A DNA stretch of 8,510 nucleotides, taken from NCBI GenBank assembly GCA_046594105.1, contig JBKJQB010000268.1, forward strand, positions 1 to 8,510, read 5' to 3'. The notes below the pieces were generated by a model. The model ran no database searches and was not told the DNA's origin. It worked only from the letters and a program-made list of their open reading frames with translations. Both the position numbers and the translations under genes were made by a program. Every line of letters begins with the position of its first letter. The first letter of the stretch is position 1. The stretch is from JBDSGC01 sp046594105 (GTDB lineage: Bacteria > Acidobacteriota > Thermoanaerobaculia > Gp7-AA8). Below, in pieces: positions 1-6,494 of this stretch.

Positions 1-20
1 GAGCCGGCGTAGCCGGCGCC

Positions 21-206
21 AGAATGTAGCCCCCGGCGCCAGCCGGGGGACACCGAGGAGCCTCGCTTGCGAGCCCGCGTAGCGGGCGGCAGAACAGGTG
101 TGGATCGGATCGCAGAACGACTTCGTTGGTCTTCTGTCGCCCGCTACGCGGGCTCGTTTCTGACTGGGCTCCGCAATCCCCCGGCTGGCGCCGGGGGCTA
201 CATTCT
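21..206. repeat. Long imperfect inverted repeat made of two hairpin motifs
   Basis: Bases 21-50 recur exactly as the reverse complement at 177-206 (30 of 30). Bases 70-94 recur inverted at 132-156 (24 of 25). The two pairs are nested around a centre near 95-131, so the whole block could fold into a cruciform. Each unit is also a hairpin by itself: CCCCCGGC/GCCGGGGG with a four-base loop in the outer unit, and GCCCGC/GCGGGC around GTA in the inner unit. This fits REP-type or MITE-like intergenic repeats, but no transposase gene is in the window and I cannot name the family. There is no T-run, so I do not call it a terminator. Confidence 0.85.
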
Positions 207-273
207 TGCGCTCGCTGACGCGGGCTGATCTTGGACAGATCTAAGGTTTCTGCCCTTGATTCCAGCGGCTGAT

Positions 274-311
274 GGGCTCGCAAACCCGCAGAAAACCTGG
301 AGGGTTCTTGG
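274..311 (+). repeat. Direct repeat, copy 1 of 2
   Basis: This 38-base block begins GGGCTCGCAAACCCGC and recurs in the same orientation at 558-595 with about five mismatches. The two copies lie outside the inverted repeat at 383-546, one on each side. They are too long and too diverged to be a simple target-site duplication, so a repeated unit of the island is the simpler reading. Confidence 0.7.
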
Positions 312-382
312 AAGCAAGGGAGAGCGCGGCGCTTCGCCTGAGAGAAAGAAGCCGGCCCGGAGGCAAAGCGCCGGACGCGCGA

Positions 383-546
383 TTGACCTTAGCCCAGGAC
401 TTCAGTCCTGGGAGTTGAGGGACTCCTCCAAACGAGTCCCGGAGGGACGGTTGAGCAGGCTCGTTGCTACACTTTCAATCGCCCCTACGGGACTCCGCCT
501 TCAGGGGGAAATCGAACCCAGGACTGAAGTCCTGGGCTGAGGTCAA
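383..546. repeat. Nested inverted repeat (REP doublet or MITE-like)
   Basis: Bases 383-412 and 517-546 are reverse complements at 29 of 30 positions. Each contains the near-palindrome CCCAGGACT-N2-AGTCCTGGG. Inside them, 434-446 and 483-495 form a second inverted pair (12 of 13) with the core GAGTCCCG. Short stem-loops GTCCC-GGA-GGGAC (436-448) and GCCCC-TAC-GGGGC (549-561, just outside) are of the same style. The symmetry suggests a two-hairpin REP unit or a small non-autonomous element. Short open frames through this block are repeat artefacts and are not annotated. Confidence 0.85.
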
Positions 547-557
547 CCGCCCCTACG

Positions 558-595
558 GGGCTCGCAAACCCGCGTAAAACCTGGGAGTTTCTTGG
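558..595 (+). repeat. Direct repeat, copy 2 of 2
   Basis: Second copy of the 38-base block at 274-311. The first 16 bases are identical, then the copies differ at about five scattered positions. It begins just after the right arm of the inverted repeat that ends at 546. Confidence 0.7.
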
Positions 596-603
596 TCGCC
601 CAA

Positions 604-656
604 CGGCGCTTTCTTTCGCGGCACTTCGCAGCGAGGTGAAGACCTGCCCCTCGACC
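604..656 (+). repeat. Dispersed ~53-base element, copy B
   Basis: By eye this aligns to bases 5077-5130 at about 43 of 54 columns with one gap, and its right half aligns to the reverse strand of 6033-6080 (22 of 27 over the best part). Shared blocks include CGGCGCT, CTTCGCAGCG, AAGACCTGC and CCTCGACC. It ends 10 bases before the stop codon of the kinase gene, which is transcribed towards it. It contains no gene. Its nature is unknown; see the finding on the three copies. Confidence 0.7.
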
Positions 657-666
657 TCGCCCCTCG

Positions 667-3303
667 CTACTTCCCCGCCAGCTTCACGTCCCAGTTCTGC
701 ATCAGGACCACCGCCTCGGCGGAGGCGCTCTCGATGCGCTTGTTGAGCAGGAAATGCTGGCCGTCGCTGGCCACGTCGTATTGCGTCGTGGCGTGCTGGC
801 GGAGCGGCGCGTCGAACAGGACCGCCGGAGGTTCGGACTCGAAATCCGCGCCAGGCCGGAGGGTCACGCTCATCATCTTGCCGTCGAGCGAAGCGTAGAA
901 CAGCTCGCGCCCGTCGCCGCGCCAGACCGGCATGGTCCCGCCGGCGTTCGAGAGCAGCCACTTGCGATCGGAGTCGGGGAAGGCGCGCACGTAGATCTCC
1001 CACCGGCCCGACTCATCAGACTGATAGGCGATCCATTTTCCGTCCGGCGAGAGACGCGCGGACTGCTCCCGGAATGGCGTGGCCAGCCAGGGCCGCGCCT
1101 TCTTCTCCTTTGCCGACCAGACCCAGATGTCCATGTTCTCCCCCTCGACCGAGTTGAACACGATCCACTGACCATCTCGGGACAAGGAGGTCGGCCGTTT
1201 CTCGCGCGAGTCCGAGACCAGGAGCGCCGGCTTGCCGATTCCGCCGGCAGAGACTTCGAAGATGTCCCCCGATCCTGTCGGTCCTGCGGTTCCGGCGTAG
1301 TAGATGATCGATCGATCGTCTGCGGACCAGTGCGGGGAGGACTCATTTTCCTTCGAGTAGGTCAGCCGGGTCGCGCCGTTGCGCGCAACGTCGTAGATCC
1401 AGATGTCGCCGTTCCCGTCGGTGGGATCGGAGAGATCCATGGCGAAGCGTCGCTGATCGTGCGACAGCGACGGGCTGAAGTAGAGACCGGGAGGTCCCAC
1501 CACGCGCTCCTCCCGGCCCGTTCGACTGACCCAGGCCATCTGCGAAAGCACCAGGTTGGGATTCCGCATCAGGAGCAACTTCCCGTCGTTCGAGGAGGAG
1601 AACAGCGTGAAACGATCCGAGAGGGCGAGCGGCTCGCCCACCACTCCTGCCTTCGCCGCATCGTAGCGCTGGGCCAGCAGGTGCCGGTCCGCTTCATAGA
1701 GAATGATTCCCGGCTTCAGCCACTGGACGCGGGACGAGGAGTGAATGACCTGCCGGATCGTGGCCGGATCGTCGACCGAGGCCTGGCAGATCACGCTCTT
1801 GTCGGCCGTTTCGCCCACCGCCAGAAACAGAAAGGTCTTCCCGTCGGAGAGAAAGGCCGGAAAGCGATGCGCGATCTCGCCGGCGCGCAGTTTCGTCAGC
1901 GGCTGGAGCGCGCCGCCGCTCGCGCGGACCAGTGCCAGCGGTCCGCGGGAATCCGGGGCCACCAGGATCGTGCCGCCAGAGCCCCAGCTCCCCACACCTC
2001 CACCTCCTCCCGGCACCTCGCCCACCGTGGTGACGCTTCCGCTCTGCGTGTCGATCGTCTTGAGCTTCCCGCCGGCGAAGAAGCCGATTTTCCGCGAGTC
2101 GGGAGACCAGAACGGCTGCACGGCGTCATCGGTGCCGGGAAGCTGCCGGAACGTCGACGCTCCGAGCGGACGAAGCCAGAGCGACGGACGCCCGCCCTTC
2201 ACTTCATTGAGGACGAAGGCGGCAGTCTCTCCGTCGGGCGAGAGCGACAGGCCGCTGTTCGTAACGATGCGCCAGCCGGCCGGGGTGACGATCGACGACT
2301 CCACCGCGGTCCGCACCGGATCGTGCCGCGCGCGCAGCAGGGCCAGCGCTGCGATGGCCGCGATCGTCGCCAGCACCGCCAGCCCCCACGCTATCCGTTC
2401 CCGGATCTGGCGGTTGATGCTGATCGCCGGCGCGCCCCCCTGCGACGATCCCTCGGCGATCCATCGCAGTTCGCTGGCTACGTCGTGCGCCGATTGCCAG
2501 CGATCGTCCGGATGCTTCTCCAGACACTTGCGCACCACGTGGTCGAGCGCCGGTGGTGTCAGCGCGATGACCGAGGAGATCGGCGGCGGCTGTGAGGAAA
2601 CGATGGCTGCGATCAGACTGGTGCGCGACGTCGCCGGGAAGGCGCGCCGCCCGGTGGCCATCTCGTAGAGCAGCGCCCCGAGGGCGAAGAGGTCGGTGCG
2701 CGCATCCGCCTCCAGTCCTTCGAGCTGCTCCGGCGCCATGTACTGGAACGTCCCGAGGATGGTTCCCTCCTCGGTCAGCGGCTTCGCCTGCGTCGGCATC
2801 TCCGTGGGACCGCTCAGCGGTGCGGTGGGGGAGGAGCGCGCCAGCCCGAAGTCGAGCAGCTTCGCGCCGCTCTTCGTGATCATGACGTTGCCAGGCTTGA
2901 GATCGCGATGCACCACGGACTGCTTGTGCGCGGCGTCGAGCGCATCGGAGATCTGCGCGCCGAGTCGCAGCACCTGATCGAGGGGGAGAGCACCGCGCGC
3001 CAGACGATCGGCCAGCGATTCCCCATCGAGCAGTTCCATCACCAGAAAGTGCGATCCGCTTTCGTGTCCGACATCGAACAACGTGCAGATGTGCGGGTGA
3101 TTGAGCGAGGAGATGGTCTTTGCCTCGCGCTCGAAGCGCGCACGGAACTGTTCGTTCTGCGCGAATCCATCGGGGAGGATCTTGATGGCCACGCTGCGAT
3201 CGAGCCGGGTATCGCGCGCCCGCCACACCTCACCCATGCCCCCCGCACCGAGAGGAGCGACCACTTCATAAGGTCCAAGTCGGGAGCCGGGAACGACGAT
3301 CAT
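667..3303 (-). CDS. Membrane-anchored serine/threonine protein kinase with C-terminal TolB/PD40-type propeller
   Basis: Predicted 878-residue PknB-type (Hanks) kinase. Near residues 19-26 is the glycine loop GAGGMGEV. VAIK places the ATP-binding lysine at 41. HRDLKPGN at 132-139 gives catalytic Asp134, DFG is at 151-153 and APE at 190-192, so the domain looks active. A single hydrophobic helix lies at about 304-324. The rest, about 340-870, is a series of PD40/WD40-like blades with motifs such as SPDG, WSPDS, DIWIYD, LSPDGKWIAY and WRGDGRELFY. The likely topology is a cytosolic kinase and an extracytoplasmic propeller acting as sensor or binding surface. I chose ATG at 3303 because the protein then begins MIVVPGSRLGPYE, the usual opening for this family; an in-frame GTG lies at 3327. 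Neither start has a clear Shine-Dalgarno site. The gene stands alone and diverges from the genes to its right. Substrate and ligand cannot be read from the sequence. Confidence 0.95.
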   Translation of the reverse strand: MIVVPGSRLGPYEVVAPLGAGGMGEVWRARDTRLDRSVAIKILPDGFAQNEQFRARFEREAKTISSLNHPHICTLFDVGHESGSHFLVMELLDGESLADRLARGALPLDQVLRLGAQISDALDAAHKQSVVHRDLKPGNVMITKSGAKLLDFGLARSSPTAPLSGPTEMPTQAKPLTEEGTILGTFQYMAPEQLEGLEADARTDLFALGALLYEMATGRRAFPATSRTSLIAAIVSSQPPPISSVIALTPPALDHVVRKCLEKHPDDRWQSAHDVASELRWIAEGSSQGGAPAISINRQIRERIAWGLAVLATIAAIAALALLRARHDPVRTAVESSIVTPAGWRIVTNSGLSLSPDGETAAFVLNEVKGGRPSLWLRPLGASTFRQLPGTDDAVQPFWSPDSRKIGFFAGGKLKTIDTQSGSVTTVGEVPGGGGGVGSWGSGGTILVAPDSRGPLALVRASGGALQPLTKLRAGEIAHRFPAFLSDGKTFLFLAVGETADKSVICQASVDDPATIRQVIHSSSRVQWLKPGIILYEADRHLLAQRYDAAKAGVVGEPLALSDRFTLFSSSNDGKLLLMRNPNLVLSQMAWVSRTGREERVVGPPGLYFSPSLSHDQRRFAMDLSDPTDGNGDIWIYDVARNGATRLTYSKENESSPHWSADDRSIIYYAGTAGPTGSGDIFEVSAGGIGKPALLVSDSREKRPTSLSRDGQWIVFNSVEGENMDIWVWSAKEKKARPWLATPFREQSARLSPDGKWIAYQSDESGRWEIYVRAFPDSDRKWLLSNAGGTMPVWRGDGRELFYASLDGKMMSVTLRPGADFESEPPAVLFDAPLRQHATTQYDVASDGQHFLLNKRIESASAEAVVLMQNWDVKLAGK

Positions 3304-3309
3304 CGAGGA

Positions 3310-3327
3310 GTGCGAACATTGTCGCAC
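3310..3327. promoter_or_regulatory. Palindrome directly upstream of the kinase start
   Basis: GTGCGA-N6-TCGCAC is a perfect 6+6 inverted repeat with six bases between the arms. It ends seven bases before the preferred ATG of the kinase gene (read on the minus strand), where a dimeric repressor or an RNA hairpin would block transcription or translation. If the GTG at 3327 were the true start, it would lie inside the coding region. No known operator consensus is assigned. Confidence 0.4.
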
Positions 3328-3489
3328 GCGAGCCGCCCGGGAGGGTCCGGCTGCCGCAGACCGAAGTTCATCGTGGTCTCGATGCGAAAAGCGAAGGCGT
3401 GACCACCCAGTAGCTTCAATCGCGGAGCCCGCGCCGTGCCCTCGCTTTTAACGACAACGGTGCATCGCGCCGCTGTTTCCAACGAGCGT

Positions 3490-3541
3490 CCCTCTCCCTG
3501 TCGCAACGGGGAGAGGGTGCCGCGAAGCGGGGGTGAGGGGC
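3490..3541. repeat. REP-like hairpin pair between divergent genes
   Basis: CCCTCTCCC at 3490-3498 pairs with GGGAGAGGG at 3509-3517. The stem extends by three pairs (T-G, G-C, T-A) to a CGCA tetraloop. A short second stem, CCGC-GAA-GCGG, follows at 3520-3530, and then GGGTGAGGGG. The type (CCCTCTCCC...GGGAGAGGG followed by GGGTGAGGG) is one I recognise as widespread in GC-rich bacteria. There is no T-run, so it is not a standard terminator. The rest of 3328-3613 shows no gene. A weak promoter guess (TTGTCC at 3543, 17 bases, TACATC at 3566) would read towards the small gene at 3614. Confidence 0.65.
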
Positions 3542-3600
3542 TTTGTCCTGCACCGACGAATCCCCTACATCAACGGTCCGAGTCGGACCTCAACAGGTCA

Positions 3601-3607
3601 AAAGGAG
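3601..3607 (+). promoter_or_regulatory. Strong ribosome binding site of the broken small gene
   Basis: AAAGGAG lies six bases before the ATG at 3614. It is among the best Shine-Dalgarno matches in the window and fixes the start of the broken small gene. Confidence 0.75.
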
Positions 3608-3613
3608 AACCTC

Positions 3614-3866
3614 ATGCCCAAACCCGCGAGCACCCAGAACCCGCACATCACGCAGTCGGCCCAGGCGCACGACCTCCTGGAGAAACTGCGCAAGCCGCAG
3701 TCGGAGATCCCTGGATTCAGCGTCGCACCTCCCGGTGCGTAGTTGCCTGGCCCCCGTCGCATCGGGCCCGGACGACTTCCTCGAGGCGGCGACCGTGGCC
3801 TTGGAGAGCTCGATGGTCCTGAAGACTGCCACAGGATTGGAGCCCGACGTCGTGCGCGACCAAATG
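3614..3866 (+). pseudogene. Frameshifted and C-terminally truncated small-protein gene
   Basis: From ATG 3614 (after AAAGGAG) the frame gives 42 residues: it begins MPKPASTQNPHITQSAQAHD, continues with a DLLEKLRKPQSEIPGF stretch, and stops with TAG at 3740. Reading continues protein-like in the +1 frame from about 3735 (SCLAPVASGPDDFLEAATVA, then LEPDVVRDQM ending at 3866). The joined protein resembles, from memory, a family of small uncharacterised proteins of about 130-150 residues (LLEKLR..., IPGF..., P-D-E-F...), common in Acidobacteriota. That memory is not verified. After about 3866 no frame continues the pattern, so the C-terminal half appears lost. One extra base, or two lost bases, near 3731-3740 explains the shift. 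Programmed +1 frameshifting or a sequencing error are the alternatives. The function is unknown. Confidence 0.5.
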
Positions 3867-4114
3867 GCTGGCGGCAGTTCCGCCGCCGACAGTCGCGAGG
3901 CGCTGAGTTCGAAAGGAAGGAGGGACGAAGAGTCCTCCCCCCTCCCAATCCTCACAGCTTCCGATGACAAATCACGTAGCGAGAGAAGTCAACAATTTTT
4001 CAAAAATGGCTACACTCTCACCAAGCCAGTCCAAAACATGACAACGAATGGAGTTCATTCGGATCCAACTCGCGGGAGCCGCTCTTTGGACACGGTGGAT
4101 TGAGATGGAAGGAC
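3867..4114. other. AT-richer leader before the HNH gene, no gene seen
   Basis: Composition falls clearly below that of the neighbours, to about half GC by eye between 3960 and 4100. A candidate promoter reads TCAACA (3989-3994), a 16-base gap and TACACT (4011-4016), each matching four of six consensus bases. ATTTTT-C-AAAAAT (3995-4007), a perfect short palindrome, sits between the two boxes and could be an operator. The open frame that continues from the broken small gene to a stop at 4103 reads as non-protein here. Confidence 0.35.
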
Positions 4115-5038
4115 ATGAAATTCTGGGTGGGGGTTACCGACAACGGATGGTTCGATTTTCTCAGCCGTCGCGGTCTCGACGAAGTCAACTTCTGGCAGCC
4201 TAGCGCTAAGCCTCCCTTTGTCCGCGCGCCAGCCGGAATGCCCTTTCTTTTCAAGCTGAAGAAGCCATACAACCACATCGCCGGAGGCGGGTTCTTCGTC
4301 ACGTTTTCGACTCTTCCTATCCGATTGGCATGGGAGGTGTTTGGGGAGAAGAATGGCGCATCCTCCTTCGCCGATTTTGGCAGCCTGCTTGACCCGCTCA
4401 GAGGAAAGCAGGCCGGTGCAGGCGAAGTCGGGTGCACGGTTCTGTCGAATGTGTTTTTTCTGCCGCGTGACCTTTGGGTCGAGGATCCTCCCGAATGGTC
4501 GAAGAACCTTGTACGTGGCCGGTTCTATGACACTTCCGAGTTTGCTGGTGCGCAGATCTGGCGAGGCGTCGAAAGATTCTTTACCGACGATTCAGCCTCC
4601 AGCTCAACTGAAGCGTCGGTAATCAGGGACGGTGAAAGGTATGGCGAACCGGCCATGGTTCGACCCCGCTTGGGTCAAGCCTCTTTCAGAGTCTTGGTTA
4701 CGAACGCCTACAAAAAGCGGTGCGCCATGACCGGCGAGACCACACTGGTCGCGCTCGAGGCAGCGCACATCCTGCCGTTCTCGCAGCTCGGCCAGCATGC
4801 TGTTAGTAACGGTCTGCTGCTGCGGGCCGACTTCCATCGCCTCTTCGACCAGGGGCTCGTGACCGTGACTCCTGACTACCGCATCAGAGTCAGCCCGAGG
4901 ATTCGAGAGGCGTGGTTCAACGGAAAGGCGTACAACCGGCTCAACGGGACGGAACTTGCCATCCTCCCTGACAATCCCATCGAGCATCCCAATCGAGAGT
5001 TCCTTGAATGGCATGGCCAGAACTGCTATCAGGGATGA
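4115..5038 (+). CDS. HNH endonuclease with N-terminal recognition-like domain (putative restriction enzyme)
   Basis: 307 residues from ATG 4115. The C-terminal part (about 184-303) is a classic HNH nuclease. FRVLVTNAYKKRCAMTGE leads to EAAHILP (His218), then SNGLLLRADFHRLFDQG with Asn232 and His241. It matches the pattern of predicted restriction endonucleases of the COG3440 type. There is no CxxC pair, so no structural zinc is expected. The N-terminal part (1 to about 155: FWVGVTDNGWFDFL, VNFWQPS, FLFKLKKPYNHIAGGGFF) is a separate domain. I remember it paired with this HNH type, and it resembles PUA/EVE-like folds that read nucleic acids; this is inference. A TTG at 4100 is an alternative start. 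I prefer ATG 4115 because MKFWVGVTDN is the usual beginning; GGAAGG is only two bases away. It is followed after 177 bases by the DUF429-like gene. The first part is less GC-rich than its neighbours, which suggests transfer. Confidence 0.88.
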   Translation: MKFWVGVTDNGWFDFLSRRGLDEVNFWQPSAKPPFVRAPAGMPFLFKLKKPYNHIAGGGFFVTFSTLPIRLAWEVFGEKNGASSFADFGSLLDPLRGKQAGAGEVGCTVLSNVFFLPRDLWVEDPPEWSKNLVRGRFYDTSEFAGAQIWRGVERFFTDDSASSSTEASVIRDGERYGEPAMVRPRLGQASFRVLVTNAYKKRCAMTGETTLVALEAAHILPFSQLGQHAVSNGLLLRADFHRLFDQGLVTVTPDYRIRVSPRIREAWFNGKAYNRLNGTELAILPDNPIEHPNREFLEWHGQNCYQG

Positions 5039-5076
5039 AACGCTCAACGACAACCATGATTGGCCCGACCACTTTT

Positions 5077-5130
5077 CGGCGCTCTGCTCTCGAGGTGCTT
5101 CACAGCGGCGTGGAGACCTGCACCTCGACC
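5077..5130 (+). repeat. Dispersed ~53-base element, copy A
   Basis: Lies between the HNH and DUF429-like genes, on the plus strand. It shares CGGCGCTCTGCTCT exactly (14 bases) with copy C on the opposite strand and matches it at 38 of 48 aligned positions (5074-5121) without gaps. It matches copy B (604-656) at about 43 of 54 columns. The rest of the 5039-5215 spacer holds no gene that I can support. Confidence 0.75.
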
Positions 5131-5215
5131 CTCAATTCTTCTTCAGACAGGGACAGCCGGAGTTCCGTGGTGTCCGCGATCTGTTTGATAGGCGCATCCG
5201 TGGAGAACCACAGAT

Positions 5216-6001
5216 ATGCAACCATTCTTCGACCGCTACATCGGAATCGACTATTCCGGCGCCCAGACGCCGACCTCCAGCCTGAAAGGGTTGCGGGTGT
5301 TCATGGCCGACCGGTCTTCGGCGCCCATGGAAGTGGAACCATCAAAAAGCCCTCGCAAGTATTGGACGCGCCGAGCCCTCGCCGAGTGGTTAGAGGGGAG
5401 GCTCGGCGAAGACTTGAAGACGATCGTTGGAATCGACCACGGCTTTTCGTTTCCCATTGACTATTTCCGTGAACACGGCCTTCCGCATGACTGGGCCGCG
5501 TTTCTGGACGACTTTCAGCATCACTGGCCGACGGATGGAGATCACGTCTATGTTGATTTCGTCCGCGAGGGCATAGTGGGAGACGGGGCCGTTCGTTCCG
5601 GTAACTCTCGCTGGCGGCGACTTACGGAAGTGCGCGCTCGGGCAGCGAAGTCGGTCTTTCACTTCGATGTCCAGGGCTCAGTGGCGAAGTCGACGCACAG
5701 CGGACTTCCGTGGCTGCGCTACCTCCGCCGCAAACTGGGCCGACGCGTCCACTTCTGGCCATTCGATGGATGGACGATTCCGGCGGGACCGTCTGTGATC
5801 GCAGAGGTCTATCCAGCACTCTGGAGCCGCACTTTTGCAGTGGAGGGTCGCACCGGAGATCAACACGATGCCTATTCAGTTGCCGAGTGGATGCGGCGAG
5901 CGGATCTGGATGGCACTCTCTCTGGCTTTCTCGAGCCGCCACTGAACACTGCTGAGCGAGAGACGGCCGAGATCGAGGGCTGGATCCTGGGGCTCAAGTG
6001 A
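5216..6001 (+). CDS. DUF429-like protein with predicted RNase H-type fold
   Basis: 261 residues. YIGIDYSG (Asp12), VGIDHGFSFP (Asp74), VIAEVYPALW (Glu197) and DQHDAY (Asp215, Asp218) give the spaced acidic residues and the EVYP motif seen in DUF429 and related RNase H-fold proteins. In that fold such residues bind metal for phosphoryl transfer, so a nuclease is the natural hypothesis, though DUF429 proteins are not well characterised. No signal peptide or membrane segment is seen, so it should be cytosolic. The start is ATG 5216, with GGAG at 5202-5205 ten bases upstream. It lies 177 bases after the HNH gene on the same strand. Copies of the same short element lie on both sides of it in opposite orientation (5077-5130 and 6033-6080). 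The frame is complete and shows no damage. Partner and substrate are unknown. Confidence 0.8.
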   Translation: MQPFFDRYIGIDYSGAQTPTSSLKGLRVFMADRSSAPMEVEPSKSPRKYWTRRALAEWLEGRLGEDLKTIVGIDHGFSFPIDYFREHGLPHDWAAFLDDFQHHWPTDGDHVYVDFVREGIVGDGAVRSGNSRWRRLTEVRARAAKSVFHFDVQGSVAKSTHSGLPWLRYLRRKLGRRVHFWPFDGWTIPAGPSVIAEVYPALWSRTFAVEGRTGDQHDAYSVAEWMRRADLDGTLSGFLEPPLNTAERETAEIEGWILGLK

Positions 6002-6017
6002 CCGTGACGTCGTAACA

Positions 6018-6050
6018 GCGAGGGATGGGCGGTCAGGTCGCCATCCCGCT
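6018..6050. repeat. Bulged hairpin after the DUF429-like gene
   Basis: AGC-GA-GGGATGG-G-CG pairs with CG-CCATCCC-GCT across a short loop, leaving the bulges GA and G. It begins 16 bases after the stop codon at 6001 and overlaps copy C of the dispersed element. It could end or protect the transcript. No T-run follows, so a factor-independent terminator is not claimed. Confidence 0.4.
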
Positions 6051-6080
6051 GCGAATTGCCACCAGAGCAGAGCGCCGGAA
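6033..6080 (-). repeat. Dispersed ~53-base element, copy C
   Basis: Reverse-strand copy, 38 of 48 identical to copy A at 5074-5121 without gaps. Its outer end runs into CCGGAA-GATG-TTCCGG (6075-6090), a perfect six-pair hairpin that is not present in copies A or B. With copy A it forms an inverted pair around the DUF429-like gene. Confidence 0.75.
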
Positions 6081-6197
6081 GATGTTCCGGATCAAGAAGT
6101 TGTCCTGACTCCCGTACCAGCGGAGCGGAGACGTGACCCCCACCTCGTCGTACCACGCATGGAGGTCGATCTGGACGATCCGCTCCTGGACGAGGAT

Positions 6198-6494
6198 ATG
6201 TCTGGCGCCTCAATGCCGCGATCTGTACTGCTGGGCGTGGATCCAAAAAAGCTACTGGCAGGATCGCCGCCGGCCATCTCCGAAACATCCGGTTTGGCGA
6301 GATCGAGGCGCTTCTGGCGGCCTTTGAATTCAGGCTGACGCGGATCCAAGGGAGCCATCACATTTTTCGCCATAACCAGATTCCTGAGCACTTCAATCTC
6401 TCCAGGATGTGGGCGGCGAGGCCAAGCCGTACCAGGTCTGGCAGTGTTGCGGCTCGTCGAGCGTTACGATCTGCGGATGAAGGGAGACTCGTGA
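6198..6494 (+). pseudogene. hicA: hicA-type toxin gene with three frameshifts
   Basis: HicA toxins are small double-stranded-RNA-binding-fold mRNA interferases. The pieces here are in order but in three frames. DPKKLLA (6240-6260, frame of ATG 6198) shifts near 6261 to a run from IAAGHLRNIRFGEIEALLAA to RIQGSHHIFRHNQIPEHFNL (6263-6400). This shifts near 6398-6402, where CT appears duplicated, to LQDVGGEAKPYQV (6400-6438). A third shift near 6445, where one G is missing, leads to LRLVERYDLRMKGDS and TGA at 6492-6494. The joined protein matches a normal HicA, including the catalytic-type histidine in GSHHIF. The stop overlaps the hicB start as GTGA, the usual hicAB arrangement. The three shifts sum to zero. 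True decay fits better than read errors, because longer genes nearby are undamaged. The start is uncertain: ATG 6198, ATG 6213 or GTG 6237. Confidence 0.8.

Noticed and set aside
256..540. A 94-codon open frame in the repeat island
   Set aside because: It runs through inverted-repeat arms and has no ribosome site or protein pattern.
1..666. A CRISPR array in the repeat island
   Set aside because: The repeats are inverted and unequal, with no regular spacer length and no cas gene in the window.
754..2595. A 613-codon plus-strand open frame opposite the kinase gene
   Set aside because: It lies fully antisense to a kinase with all motifs. Its composition (strings of Arg, Pro, Gly) is that of a high-GC shadow frame, and it has no recognisable domain.
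3909..3955. A terminator hairpin (GGAGGGAC paired with GTCCTCC)
   Set aside because: The stem has a bulge and is followed by C-rich sequence without a T-run.
3743..3967. A 74-codon open frame after the broken small gene
   Set aside because: No ribosome site and an Arg/Gly-rich shadow translation. The protein-like reading here is in another frame.
4604..5053. A minus-strand gene opposite the HNH domain
   Set aside because: It is antisense to the conserved HNH motif region and has no domain of its own.
5039..5215. An integron attC site after the HNH gene
   Set aside because: GCTCAAC after the stop fits the RYYYAAC core, but no matching GTTRRRY partner is present in the spacer, and the repeated elements differ in orientation relative to their genes. 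attC recombination is not supported.
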